Source of the DNA: Dyadobacter sp. UC 10
GTDB lineage: Bacteria > Bacteroidota > Bacteroidia > Cytophagales > Spirosomataceae
Reading direction: 5' to 3'
DNA: 64,000 nucleotides
NCBI RefSeq assembly: GCF_008369915.1
Contig: NZ_VSRN01000001.1
Location: 5,452,501-5,516,500, forward strand
Shown: piece after piece, positions 42,061 through 50,939 of the stretch
Layout: every line of letters begins with the position of its first letter
How positions within the stretch are numbered: the first letter of the stretch is position 1
The notes under the pieces: model-generated
Told to the model about the DNA's origin: nothing
The model's database searches: none
What the model saw: the letters and a program-made list of their open reading frames with translations, nothing else
Translations under genes and position numbers: made by a program

Positions 42061-45000
42061 TTACTGCTTTACGATCCGGTGACTGCTCACGGTGCCGTCC
42101 GTGTAGGAGATTTGCAGCAGGTAAAGCCCGGAAGCCAGATTTTGAATGTCAATGGCAGGCTTCCATTTTGTTTGTAAAACCTGTTTCCCGTTTAAATCAT
42201 GGACAGCTACTCCGGTTATTTTCTCCGGTTCATCCGTGCTAATGTTTAAAATGTTGCTCACCGTGAGTGGGTTTGGGTAGAGCTTCACTTTACTATCACC
42301 GTCGAAAGACAGGCTTTGAATTCGGCTGAACGCAAATGTGCTATCCTGATCGACCATTTTGAGTCGGTAGAGATTTTCACCGGTTAGCGGGTTGTAGTCA
42401 ACAAAGGAATAAGTCTCTTCCGTCAGGCTTTCTTGATGGGAAGGCACATGGCCTATTGATTGCCATTGTTTTCCGTCGGCGCTGCGCTGGATATCGAAAT
42501 GATCGCTGTTGGTTTCAGTGGAAGTTGTCCAGGACAGGTATGCCTGGTTTTCCCTGCCGACGGCAAGAAATTCAATCAATGTTACCGGAAGAGCGGATTC
42601 GGCAATCAAAACCAGCGGTGGCGCAGCAACTGCGCCGGTCGGTGAAAGGGATGCACAGTCCACTACCTGACCGGCATAGTTGTAACAATAGGATACCCTC
42701 ACTGGACCTGCGGCATTGGCGGACCGCTCGTTTTTCAGCCGGTTAAAATTGTCGTACTCATAAAAGATTGCTTTCCCGTTCGCATCCTGGATGGTCTCAA
42801 CACCGATTGCCGGCTTGTAATTGAATATGGAAGATTGGCTGACGGGGATACCATCGGCAACGGTACTTTTCTTGAGCATATCCACTTTTCCTGCGTCTGC
42901 GGGCCCGTAGTATTCCAGCTTGTTCACAGGCCCGTTTTGTTTTTTATAGGTCAGCAGATTACCCCGGGCATCATAGGAAAGGAATTCGATATCCGTATTG
43001 AAAAATGCGGCATTTGCCAGTTTGGTCATGACTTTCTGCGGCTGGTAAGCGCCGGAGAAGAGATCGTATACAATGGAAGTGGTTTTGATAGGGTTCGGCG
43101 CAGCTTCGGTACCGGTGTAATTGAAAATCTCCCGCACAGGACCGACGATGTTTTTTGCAACCATAGCAGTACTGATTGCATCGGCCAAATTCGGTGCGTA
43201 CTTGTACCAGGTTTTGATTGTTCGGCTTTTACTGTCGCTTTGACCAGCAATGTACAATTGGCCGTTAGGCCAGTAAGTTAAACTTCTGACGGAAGCTGCC
43301 AGTGCCGCCGGATTGTCCTGATCGTAATGATATGTGGCTATCTCAGTGGGCAGAAACTTTCTGCAATCGATGATATAGGCAGTTCCTTCGTAAACAATAT
43401 TTGCAGTGTTGCAAAGTGGCGTATACTGCGTTTTGACTGATCTGGCCGTGTACTCGTTGATAGATCCGACCAAATTATAAAGGTGTGTTATTTTCGAGCC
43501 AATGTTCCCATTTTGAAAAAAGTGCTCTTCCGAAAGTGGCTTCCCGCGGGTGAAAGCTTTATTGTTGTACGGCTGGTAGGGAGTCGTGCTCGGCTGCAAG
43601 AAGCCTGAGGGGGCCTCGTCACGGTATCCATTATCAAAATTGGAGAATTTATGGACAATCCAGCCCTCCGTAGAAGATCGCTCGACCACTTGCGAGTACC
43701 CTATATGCGAACCCATTGAATTTTCCGAAGCGGGCAGGACCGATTGGGTAGAAAATATGTCTTCTTCAACCGTGATATTAGTATCACCGGGAAGAGGTTT
43801 GTAATCGGGCCAGTAATACTGGGCTTTTCCGCCAAGTACGCCGCTGGACAAAGCCGCAGCTGATGTATCGGGATTCGTCGCGTTGAAAGTGGCCAGATAG
43901 AAATATTTTTTGATGACGGTCGGGATTGCTAACCCAGGATCAAACGAATGCACTTCCTTGATGCGGAGACCACCTGCTATTTGGTTGGCACCGAAAGGAT
44001 CCTCGCCTTCCCACCGCTTCAATTTTACTTCCTTTGCGTATTTGTGCGGTTCGAACCGAAACTTGGTTATACCACCGGTTGGATATTTGATTTGTGTCAA
44101 TGATCCAACGCGCAGATGCCCTTCAAGCTGGGCTGGGCTGCGATGGGTGGTGCCGTAGCTAGCAAAATTGGTAAAATCGCTTGCCACATTGATCAGCTTC
44201 CCGTTATTGTAACCCCAATGGTCTGTATGCGACTTACCATATCCGGGCAGTGTGAAGCCATTCGAAAAATATGCAAATTCATAAGGCGGCAGCTTCGAGG
44301 CATTATAGCCACTTTTTTCCTGCACTTTCAGTAGCATTAATCTTTCGGTTGCTACATTATTATAAATAAACTCAAACTCCTTGATGGTGCTGCCGGAGCC
44401 ATTTTGGATCTGTATTTTATCAAGTTTACGCCACTTCAATTTGGCCAGCAGCTGTGCCAGTGTAGGATTTCCACAGCCATTCGGATAGTTAGCCGGGTAA
44501 CAATCATAGAGAAATGTCAAAAAATCGAGTTTGGAATATCCGTCGAGGATTTTCTTGCTTTCATAGGTAGTAAAAATGTCGTTGGTGTACCGAAGTTCTG
44601 TGCTCTCAGTGGAAAGGAATTTAACCTTGAAATTGTCGGCAGAAATTTCCTTTAAATAAATGGGTGAAATAAGTTTTCCCGTGTATGGGCCATATTGGTT
44701 GATGAGAGATGACCAGTTTTCACAACCAAACTTGTTGCCTCCGTTGATACCTGACGTTTTGTTATAGACCGAAAAGTACATCTGGTTTACAAAGTCCCCG
44801 CGTTCATATATGAAATTGATCACTTGCCCAGTGTGCCTGACAATCGATTTTAAGTACCAGGCATTGCACACCCAGGTATCTTTTCCCTGATCAAAAAAGT
44901 CGATACTATACTCCATACACGTCATATCACTGCCGCCAAAAATGTACTGGGTGCCATATTCATCGGTAACCTTAAACCCCTGGAAATGCTCCATGTATCT

Positions 45001-45747
45001 GCCTAGATTATTGTTAGCCCAGACATTGCCATCTTTAATACCAGTGGGTGCGGTAAAAGGTGTATATAGGTGAATATTTGGTGTTACGATCACTTCCACG
45101 ACAACAGGTCTGTCGCATTGGATTTTCCAGTTTCCATCACTTCCACGATAAAATTTTCCGGAAAGCCCAGGGGCATTAAAAGCATACTCATCCGGTTCCG
45201 TGTCGAGGAACCAGTTTTGCGGTTTAAGCATAGACGCCACTTTCTGAATTTCAGAAGGAAGTGCCCAGGTATTCCCATTAATATAGGAGCCGACATTCAT
45301 AAAACCGGGCTGATCTTCTATTCCCAAAATTGGGATAAATTCATCATAACCATCCTTGACAATTCTCGTAACCGAATAGTGGGTTGAAAGCCCGAAGTTG
45401 AGGCCCGTCCACCCGGGATGGACGTCAGGCCTGACGCCGGCTGCATCATATTGCAGGGAGATGGGGATTTGGATATTTCCGTCGCTCACCGCATGCAAGT
45501 CAATGGAAATATTGGCTTTGCCCGTATAGGGCGAAACTGCGATTTCGCCGTAAGATCCTAATGTTGCCGCGTTGGGGCTCTGAACTGTCTTGGGAGGTTG
45601 CGGAATGTGTTCCTGGGCAGATAGCGAAAACATCGGCTTGCCAATATATTTGACGCTGTCGTCGGGTATTTTAATTTGTGCTGAACTGCTGGTTGTGTAA
45701 CAAACGATTGAAAAGACAATAAATGCTGAAAGGATTTTCATTTTCAT
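42061..45747 (-). CDS. Large secreted YD-repeat-like protein with T9SS type A sorting domain
   Basis: A 1228-residue protein with a signal peptide (about 1-24), a long beta-rich region with SpvB/RHS-like traits (SYGEIAVSPYTGKANISIDL, GYNASKLPPYEFAY, YDARGNLLTYKKQNG), a fibronectin-like stretch around LSWTTSTETNSDHFDIQRS, and a C-terminal type A sorting domain (VKLYPNPLTVSNILNIS to VSSHRIVKQ). The last part directs export by type IX secretion. Together with the next gene, 30 bases downstream, it forms a two-gene RHS unit. Confidence 0.85.
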   Translation of the reverse strand: MKMKILSAFIVFSIVCYTTSSSAQIKIPDDSVKYIGKPMFSLSAQEHIPQPPKTVQSPNAATLGSYGEIAVSPYTGKANISIDLHAVSDGNIQIPISLQYDAAGVRPDVHPGWTGLNFGLSTHYSVTRIVKDGYDEFIPILGIEDQPGFMNVGSYINGNTWALPSEIQKVASMLKPQNWFLDTEPDEYAFNAPGLSGKFYRGSDGNWKIQCDRPVVVEVIVTPNIHLYTPFTAPTGIKDGNVWANNNLGRYMEHFQGFKVTDEYGTQYIFGGSDMTCMEYSIDFFDQGKDTWVCNAWYLKSIVRHTGQVINFIYERGDFVNQMYFSVYNKTSGINGGNKFGCENWSSLINQYGPYTGKLISPIYLKEISADNFKVKFLSTESTELRYTNDIFTTYESKKILDGYSKLDFLTFLYDCYPANYPNGCGNPTLAQLLAKLKWRKLDKIQIQNGSGSTIKEFEFIYNNVATERLMLLKVQEKSGYNASKLPPYEFAYFSNGFTLPGYGKSHTDHWGYNNGKLINVASDFTNFASYGTTHRSPAQLEGHLRVGSLTQIKYPTGGITKFRFEPHKYAKEVKLKRWEGEDPFGANQIAGGLRIKEVHSFDPGLAIPTVIKKYFYLATFNATNPDTSAAALSSGVLGGKAQYYWPDYKPLPGDTNITVEEDIFSTQSVLPASENSMGSHIGYSQVVERSSTEGWIVHKFSNFDNGYRDEAPSGFLQPSTTPYQPYNNKAFTRGKPLSEEHFFQNGNIGSKITHLYNLVGSINEYTARSVKTQYTPLCNTANIVYEGTAYIIDCRKFLPTEIATYHYDQDNPAALAASVRSLTYWPNGQLYIAGQSDSKSRTIKTWYKYAPNLADAISTAMVAKNIVGPVREIFNYTGTEAAPNPIKTTSIVYDLFSGAYQPQKVMTKLANAAFFNTDIEFLSYDARGNLLTYKKQNGPVNKLEYYGPADAGKVDMLKKSTVADGIPVSQSSIFNYKPAIGVETIQDANGKAIFYEYDNFNRLKNERSANAAGPVRVSYCYNYAGQVVDCASLSPTGAVAAPPLVLIAESALPVTLIEFLAVGRENQAYLSWTTSTETNSDHFDIQRSADGKQWQSIGHVPSHQESLTEETYSFVDYNPLTGENLYRLKMVDQDSTFAFSRIQSLSFDGDSKVKLYPNPLTVSNILNISTDEPEKITGVAVHDLNGKQVLQTKWKPAIDIQNLASGLYLLQISYTDGTVSSHRIVKQ

Positions 45748-46179
45748 GGAAGGTATTGTTAAGACATAGTGATAGCTGCCAGCATGAAAATGCCGGAGGT
45801 GTATAATCAGGAAAATAGGAGATGTCAGCCCGAACGCGTGTAGGATGGGTAAAGCCTGGGCAGTAGACGGTAGATTTTGTAAAGTTCTTTTTTCATAGCA
45901 TTATAGTTTACAACCAGGCACCATGCCTGGCTGAGGCAAAACAGGCGATGCAAAACGCCGATCCCAACGGTAATTCTGAAACCGTTAGAAAAGCTATGAA
46001 GAACGTAGTAGTTTGAGTAAGTCCGTTTGACCGGACGATGGCTGCCAAATCCGGCAAACCTAAAAGGTAATTATGCAGATACAGCTCATTGACGAGCTAA
46101 GTGGCGGCAAGTTATTACAATATTTATTATTCGCAAATTCCAATAGTAATTTGACTTTTTGCAAGCGGCAATGCAGCCC
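45748..46179. other. Non-coding gap upstream of the RHS pair
   Basis: No convincing gene. It holds a 7-bp hairpin CCAGGCA / TGCCTGG at 45914-45930 and a short inverted repeat AACGGT / ACCGTT near 45967-45987. It should contain the promoter of the RHS operon, but no exact TAnnTTTG element was found. Confidence 0.5.
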
Positions 46180-47460
46180 TCACTGCACCTGCTTGTTCTG
46201 CTCCTGATTGATCTGGAAGCGAATCCTGACAAGGGTGCCGAATCCCGGGTTGCTTTCAATGTCCATACTGGCCTTCATTAGCTCGCAGATCTTTTTTACA
46301 ATAAAAAGCCCGAGGCCCTCGCTTTCTTTCATGTCGATTTTCTCGTTCTCGCTGGTCATTGTCGGAGCCGGTTTCTCGGGTATCTGCTGATAAATAGCGG
46401 TCGAATGGGCAGAGGGTTTCAGCTGCTCGGCCAGTAGTCCCGCCGGTGAATTTTCTGCAAATCCCTCGCCCGTGTCCTGTACGCTCAGGACCCAGCGCGA
46501 ATCGTTTTCCTTCGTCCAGGTGATGTTAATTCTACCTTGTTTTGTGTATTTAACAGCATTATATAGCAGATTCTGAAGTACACGCTGTATTTGTACCCGG
46601 TCGCTTTCAATCATAAACGGCGCTGGTCCCTCTGCATTCAGATCCAGTTTTTTAGCATTTGCAGTTGGCCGGATAAGTTCTGCAGTTTCTCCGATCAATG
46701 CAGCTACATCGAATTTTTTGATAATAAGGGTCTCTTGTCCCGCCTCGATCCTTGCATAATCGGTTAACTGCAGAAGCATATCCCGGATCGAAGTCAGGTT
46801 CCTGTTTAGCATTCCGATCAGCTCCGTCCTTTCCAGGTCGGTTACGTTCAGCTGCCATAGCTGGGATGACATGAGCAGTACGCTGAAGCTGGATCGCAGG
46901 TCGTGCGAACTATGTCTCAGATGCTCGTTTCTGACTTTTGCCAGTTCCTGAAGCTGATCCAATGCATTTTGCAGCCGGGCCGCCTGCTCGGCTGCGGTGG
47001 TTTGCCGGAGTTCGTTATAGTAGACGATACTACCCCGGCACGACTCGGAATAGATCCGGTGAATTTCCCGGTATATTTTGGCGAGTGCCGCGGGGCTTAA
47101 ATCGGTTTGGGTTTGCTGAAAAGCATCTATTTCCTCATGCAGGATTGCGAACAGGTGTTCCAGCTCCACAATCAGGTCGGGAAGTTCGTAACCCGATTGC
47201 CACCTGTGCAGCCCGTGTTCATTGGCCGTCATGATGGGGTCGTACCTGGGCTTTTCGCCGTTCAGTCTTTGGGTCAAAATATCGAGCAGTACGGGAACCT
47301 GGTCATTGAATTCTTCTCTCGTAAAACTGCTTTTGCTGGTCAACTGCCCGTCCTGGGCGCACCGCTGACGCCAGTTATTGAGCAATGTTTCCCGCCGGCT
47401 CATCAGATAGTCGCTGAAAGCTGTCACTTGTTTTTTGTCAATATTCTTTTTTGCAGCCAT
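46180..47460 (-). CDS. Sensor histidine kinase with RsbRD-like input domain
   Basis: A 426-residue soluble kinase; the ATG at 47460 is taken as start, one at 47499 is possible. The N-terminal ~140 residues (LMSRRETLLNNWRQR, then LVPVLLDIL-type helices) resemble the RsbRD N-terminal/globin-like sensor. A HisKA helix with HSSHDLRSSFSVL carries the phosphorylated His, and the ATPase domain shows NLLYNAVKYTKQG (N box), DTGEGF (G1) and GLGLFIVKKI (G2). No membrane span and no response regulator next door, so the partner is unknown. Confidence 0.88.
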   Translation of the reverse strand: MAAKKNIDKKQVTAFSDYLMSRRETLLNNWRQRCAQDGQLTSKSSFTREEFNDQVPVLLDILTQRLNGEKPRYDPIMTANEHGLHRWQSGYELPDLIVELEHLFAILHEEIDAFQQTQTDLSPAALAKIYREIHRIYSESCRGSIVYYNELRQTTAAEQAARLQNALDQLQELAKVRNEHLRHSSHDLRSSFSVLLMSSQLWQLNVTDLERTELIGMLNRNLTSIRDMLLQLTDYARIEAGQETLIIKKFDVAALIGETAELIRPTANAKKLDLNAEGPAPFMIESDRVQIQRVLQNLLYNAVKYTKQGRINITWTKENDSRWVLSVQDTGEGFAENSPAGLLAEQLKPSAHSTAIYQQIPEKPAPTMTSENEKIDMKESEGLGLFIVKKICELMKASMDIESNPGFGTLVRIRFQINQEQNKQVQ

Positions 47461-47627
47461 TTGTTGAAGGTGAATATACCAGGGAGGCAAAAAGATCATT
47501 CCAACCTCTCACCCGGAGCGCAAAGCGTATTTCAGTTTGCTGCATTGGTACACCTTTTTTAACAGGTCGGTCACTTTAGAAACACCTGCATTTATTATCA
47601 TCATCACCAAACAGAAAGAGAAGCAAA

Positions 47628-48854
47628 ATGAAAACCAACTATCCTTTCAAATCATTTTTTGGACTGACTTTCATGGCGGCAGTTATGCTGTCAGGATGTA
47701 AGGAGGCCAACGACCTGTGGGAATCGATAATCCCTGAAACTGATAAAGAGCCTACATCCAGTGAGATCAGAGGTTATGTTTTTTATCCCGCAGTTCAGCC
47801 AGCTACCGACGCCAATATTGCCCAGCTGAGAGTTCCGTCAGGTTTCAGGATCAGCAAGTTTGCCGGGAAGCTGGGTAAGCCAAGGATCATTGTAGCCGCT
47901 CCCGGTGGCCACGTTTATGCATCGGATAGAGAGGCCGGCATTGTGCTGATGCTGCATGATGCCAATAATGACGGCATGGCGGAGATTATTAAAACAGTGG
48001 CGAATATCAAGCATGTACATGGACTGACCATCCACAAAAACAAAATGTACATGGTGGCTGTAAACGAGGTATACGTAGCGGACTTAAATAGCGATGGTAC
48101 CCTCGGTCAGCCGCGAATGCTGATCAGCGATTTGCCGGACGGCGGCCAGCATCCGAACCGGACGATTGGTTTCGGCCCAGATGGTAAAATGTATCTGACA
48201 GTAGGCAGCACCTGCAATTCCTGCCCCGAACCCAATCCCGAAAATGCAACGATCCTGCGCGCAGAGGAAGATGGGTCGAGCAGAAAAGTGTTTGCTAAAG
48301 GACTAAGGAATACCATTGGCTTTGGCTGGCATCCCGAAACAAAAGAGTTGTGGGGAATGGACCACGGCATTGACTGGCTGGGCGATGACGAACAAAAGGA
48401 GGAAGTAAACCAAATCAAGCAGGGGGCGGATTATGGCTGGCCTTACATTTACGGAGAGGGGAAATATAACCCCGGCGACAGGCCAAAGGGTGACACTACC
48501 TACAGCCAGTATCTTCAAAAAGCCATCTTGCCCGCACTTACCTACCAGGCACACTCGGCCCCGATGGGCATGGCGTTCTACAACGGGGTGATGTTCCCGG
48601 CAGAATACAAAAATGATGCGTTTGTCGCCATGCGCGGGTCATGGAACAGGAGCACTCCGGTGGGTTACAAGATCGTACGTATGCATTTTGAGAATGGAAA
48701 GCCTGCGAGGTTCGAGGATTTTGTGACCGGATTTATAGTTGACAACAATCGGGCACACTTCGGGAGATTGGTGGGCGTGACGGTACATGCGGACGGTTCA
48801 CTGCTATTTTCTGACGATACCAACGGCGTCATCTACCGGGTCAGCCGCCAATAG
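47628..48854 (+). CDS. Sorbosone dehydrogenase-like (PQQ/quinoprotein) lipoprotein
   Basis: A 408-residue lipoprotein (lipobox LSGC, Cys24) with a six-bladed propeller of the soluble quinoprotein glucose/sorbosone dehydrogenase type: APGGHVYASDREAG, NRTIGFGPDGKMYLTVGSTC, GLRNTIGFGWHPETKELW, GMDHGIDWLGDD, GADYGWPYIYGEG and AFVAMRGSWNRS. Such enzymes oxidise sugars or aldoses in the periplasm using PQQ; the actual substrate and cofactor are not proven. A CNSC pair in the middle may form a disulfide. Divergent from the kinase gene. Confidence 0.87.
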   Translation: MKTNYPFKSFFGLTFMAAVMLSGCKEANDLWESIIPETDKEPTSSEIRGYVFYPAVQPATDANIAQLRVPSGFRISKFAGKLGKPRIIVAAPGGHVYASDREAGIVLMLHDANNDGMAEIIKTVANIKHVHGLTIHKNKMYMVAVNEVYVADLNSDGTLGQPRMLISDLPDGGQHPNRTIGFGPDGKMYLTVGSTCNSCPEPNPENATILRAEEDGSSRKVFAKGLRNTIGFGWHPETKELWGMDHGIDWLGDDEQKEEVNQIKQGADYGWPYIYGEGKYNPGDRPKGDTTYSQYLQKAILPALTYQAHSAPMGMAFYNGVMFPAEYKNDAFVAMRGSWNRSTPVGYKIVRMHFENGKPARFEDFVTGFIVDNNRAHFGRLVGVTVHADGSLLFSDDTNGVIYRVSRQ

Positions 48855-48860
48855 GAGAGC

Positions 48861-48890
48861 AGCCGGCCAGTGTTTCAAAGCTGGCCGGCT
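48861..48890 (+). terminator. Hairpin after the dehydrogenase gene
   Basis: AGCCGGCCAG / CTGGCCGGCT, a perfect 10-bp stem with a 10-base loop, 7 bases after the stop codon. The T-tract is weak. Confidence 0.65.
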
Positions 48891-48924
48891 GAAATCCGTT
48901 TCTGCTTAAAAGGGACGATTTATG

Positions 48925-48932
48925 TAGATTTG
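48925..48932 (+). promoter_or_regulatory. -7 promoter element of the DUF4180 gene
   Basis: TAGATTTG matches TAnnTTTG exactly and lies 33 bases before the ATG at 48966. A clear -33 TTG is not seen at the usual spacing. Confidence 0.45.
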
Positions 48933-48965
48933 GCGCTGGTAACCATCAATCTAATCACTTGAAAA

Positions 48966-49331
48966 ATGCAGGTTAAAACACATGTAGTCAATGAAACGAA
49001 GATAGCCGAGGTTATTTCAGAAGAAATCATTCTCAAAACTGCCGACGACGGGCTCCAATTGCTTGGCAATCTCTATTATGAAGGTTTCGATAAAATCATA
49101 TTATCAGTCAAAAACGTTTCTCCCGATTTTTTCGACCTCAAAAACGGAATAGCAGGAGAGGTATTACAAAAGTTTTCAAACTACCGCGTCGGGCTGGCGC
49201 TCATAGGGGATTTCAGTGTTTACAGCAGCAAAAGTGTGCAGGACTTTATTTTTGAAAGTAATAAATCCAGGCAGGTCAACTTCCTCGAATCGGTAGAACA
49301 GGCGCTGGGGAGGTTTTCGGAAGCGCGTTGA
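48966..49331 (+). CDS. DUF4180 protein
   Basis: A 121-residue protein with the DUF4180 pattern: ISEEIILKTADDGLQLLGNLYYEGFDKIILS, DFFDLKNGIAGEVLQKFSNY, IGDFSVYSSKSVQDFIFESNKS and a final LESVEQAL. The biochemical function of the family is unknown; the fold is STAS-like by the order of strands and helices (visual impression). Encoded alone, followed by the decamer arrays. Confidence 0.85.
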   Translation: MQVKTHVVNETKIAEVISEEIILKTADDGLQLLGNLYYEGFDKIILSVKNVSPDFFDLKNGIAGEVLQKFSNYRVGLALIGDFSVYSSKSVQDFIFESNKSRQVNFLESVEQALGRFSEAR

Positions 49332-49360
49332 TGCAGCGGGGTAGGGGGGCGGGGTAGATG

Positions 49361-49500
49361 GGTGTTGTTTGATTTTGATCGATTTTGATGGGTGTTGTTC
49401 GATGTTGTTCGATTTTGATGGGTGTTGTTCGATGTTGTTCGATGTTGATCGGTTTTGTTAGGATGTTGATCGATGTTTTTGGGAATTGTTGGGCTATTGT
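49361..49500 (+). repeat. Decamer-phased GT-rich tandem array
   Basis: About fourteen degenerate 10-base units of the form GATKTTGWTC or GGTGTTGTTC in exact 10-base register. The plus strand is almost free of C except in the TTCGA core. It starts just after the DUF4180 gene. Confidence 0.8.
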
Positions 49501-49520
49501 TTGAATTCGACCAGTTAATT

Positions 49521-49670
49521 CTAAACCACCCCGACCCATCCCGACCCATTTTGAACCATTTCGACCCACCTCGACCCATCCCGACCCACCCCGAACCACT
49601 CCGACCCACCCCGACCCATTTCGAACCATTTCGACCCACCTCGACCCATCCCGACCCACTTCCGACCCAG
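49521..49670 (-). repeat. Decamer-phased array in the opposite orientation
   Basis: About fifteen 10-base units of the form CCGACCCATC (plus strand), register kept for roughly 140 bases before a one-base slip near 49661. Its reverse complement (GGGTCGGGAT, GGTTCGAAAT) resembles the units of the array at 49361, so the two arrays face each other across a GAATTC-containing 20-base spacer. Confidence 0.8.
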
Positions 49671-49757
49671 CACCAAATCCAAAAGTACCTCGCCGGTTAC
49701 AACCAAATGCAGTGGAAACACATCTGCCAGGTATTGATTTACCGAAACTCTTTACCT

Positions 49758-50435
49758 ATGAAAAAAGTCTTCACCGCATTTGTGTTTCCACTCATTTTGG
49801 GCAGTTGTATGAACGCCGAGCCGGATTTGCCGAAGCCCATCGTCGATCCGGTTTGGCCTGAGCTCGTCAGCCGCGACAGCATTACCATTGGCGAGCATCT
49901 TGGGCTTAAGATCAACTCGGACGCTGTCAGTGCTTATGATAACATTCAGGAAATGAGGAAGATGGGAGTGGAGTACGCGAATATAGTCAGCAACATTGCT
50001 ACTGACCTGAGCCAGATCGATGGTCGCCTAAGCTTATACGCTTACGTATTTCTCGACGAGCAGGTTGGCACCGACACAGGTGTGCAAATCGGTATAAAAT
50101 CGGGAGTGGTGAGCAGCCTTCACCTGAACAGCGGGCGGTACCTGGACCAGTGGCCGCTGAAAAAAAATGCTTCTTCATCTATCCGGCTGGGCGATACGGC
50201 AGATGTTCTGTACCAAAAACTAAATAAGATCAAAGGCGATAAATCTTACGCCAACAAGTTTGAGCGCATCACGCTGTTGACAAAAGACCTTTCGACCGCA
50301 TTCGATCCGATGATGGCAGCCTCGCCGCAGTGGTACTTCCGCTACGTGCCTCAGCCCGGGATTTATGAAGATGTGCAAATTCATCTGGAACAGGGTAAGG
50401 TTAAGTATTTCATCGTTGCGAGATATAAAGGTTGA
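49758..50435 (+). CDS. Lipoprotein of unknown function
   Basis: A 225-residue lipoprotein (MKKVFTAFVFPLILGSC, Cys17). The frame is open far upstream through the decamer array, but that part is a repeat artefact; the ATG at 49758 gives a clean lipoprotein signal. The mature part has mixed strands and helices with a C-terminal beta strand VKYFIVARYKG. No family recognised. A strong terminator follows. Confidence 0.7.
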   Translation: MKKVFTAFVFPLILGSCMNAEPDLPKPIVDPVWPELVSRDSITIGEHLGLKINSDAVSAYDNIQEMRKMGVEYANIVSNIATDLSQIDGRLSLYAYVFLDEQVGTDTGVQIGIKSGVVSSLHLNSGRYLDQWPLKKNASSSIRLGDTADVLYQKLNKIKGDKSYANKFERITLLTKDLSTAFDPMMAASPQWYFRYVPQPGIYEDVQIHLEQGKVKYFIVARYKG

Positions 50436-50466
50436 AGCAACAAACATGAATTTTGATTGCCATATA

Positions 50467-50497
50467 ACGGGCGGGAAGGGTTGACCTTCCCGCCCGT
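50467..50497 (+). terminator. Strong intrinsic terminator
   Basis: Perfect 13-bp stem ACGGGCGGGAAGG / CCTTCCCGCCCGT with a 5-base loop and TTTT tail. Confidence 0.92.
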
Positions 50498-50939
50498 TTT
50501 TGTTTACAGTTACGCCTTCGGCTCGATTATCAGCGAAAACAGCATTCTGGACGTATTTTACAACAAATTGACAAATTGGGCTCTGAAACGTGTCAAAATA
50601 CAGTCAGTACTAATCAAAACAAGGAATGTTTTTAGCATTATTTTGCTTTAAAATTGTATCGTGAAAACCGAACAAATTTGACGCGTGTGTCAACGAAGTG
50701 TGATTGAAGTAATGTGGTAAAAGTTTGCGTTTATTGCTGAGCGGTAGGTTTCAGCATTGTCTTTTTTATTGCCTGACAATTGGTTTCAGGCGTTCTGATA
50801 CTTGACAGATAGATTTTCAAAATCTCCCTGACAGCATTATTACGCCCGATTTTACTTGGTATTTTATTGACAAATTTTATAAACAAACAAATCAGCATGC
50901 AAATCTTTATTTCTCACCAGTAATCAAAAACTAAAATTT
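50498..50939 (+). promoter_or_regulatory. AT-rich upstream region of the second susC operon
   Basis: No gene seen in these 440 bases. It contains a 6-bp hairpin GCCTGA / TCAGGC at 50771-50791 and a near-perfect palindrome AGATTTT-C-AAAATCT at 50811-50825, either of which could be an operator. No exact TAnnTTTG promoter was found. No regulator gene is adjacent. Confidence 0.4.

Noticed and set aside
45820..45900. Short minus-strand peptide (MKKELYKIYRLLPRLYPSYT...) in the gap before the RHS pair
   Set aside because: Only 23 codons, no conservation evidence and no clear promoter; cannot be supported as a gene.
49361..49670. CRISPR array
   Set aside because: Units are contiguous decamers without spacers, and no cas gene is present.
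49220..49721. Minus-strand frames with Gly/Trp/Arg repeats and a plus-strand Pro-rich frame over the decamer arrays
   Set aside because: A 10-base repeat without stops keeps several frames open; the products are pure repeat translations with no starts or signals, and the real lipoprotein gene begins at 49758.
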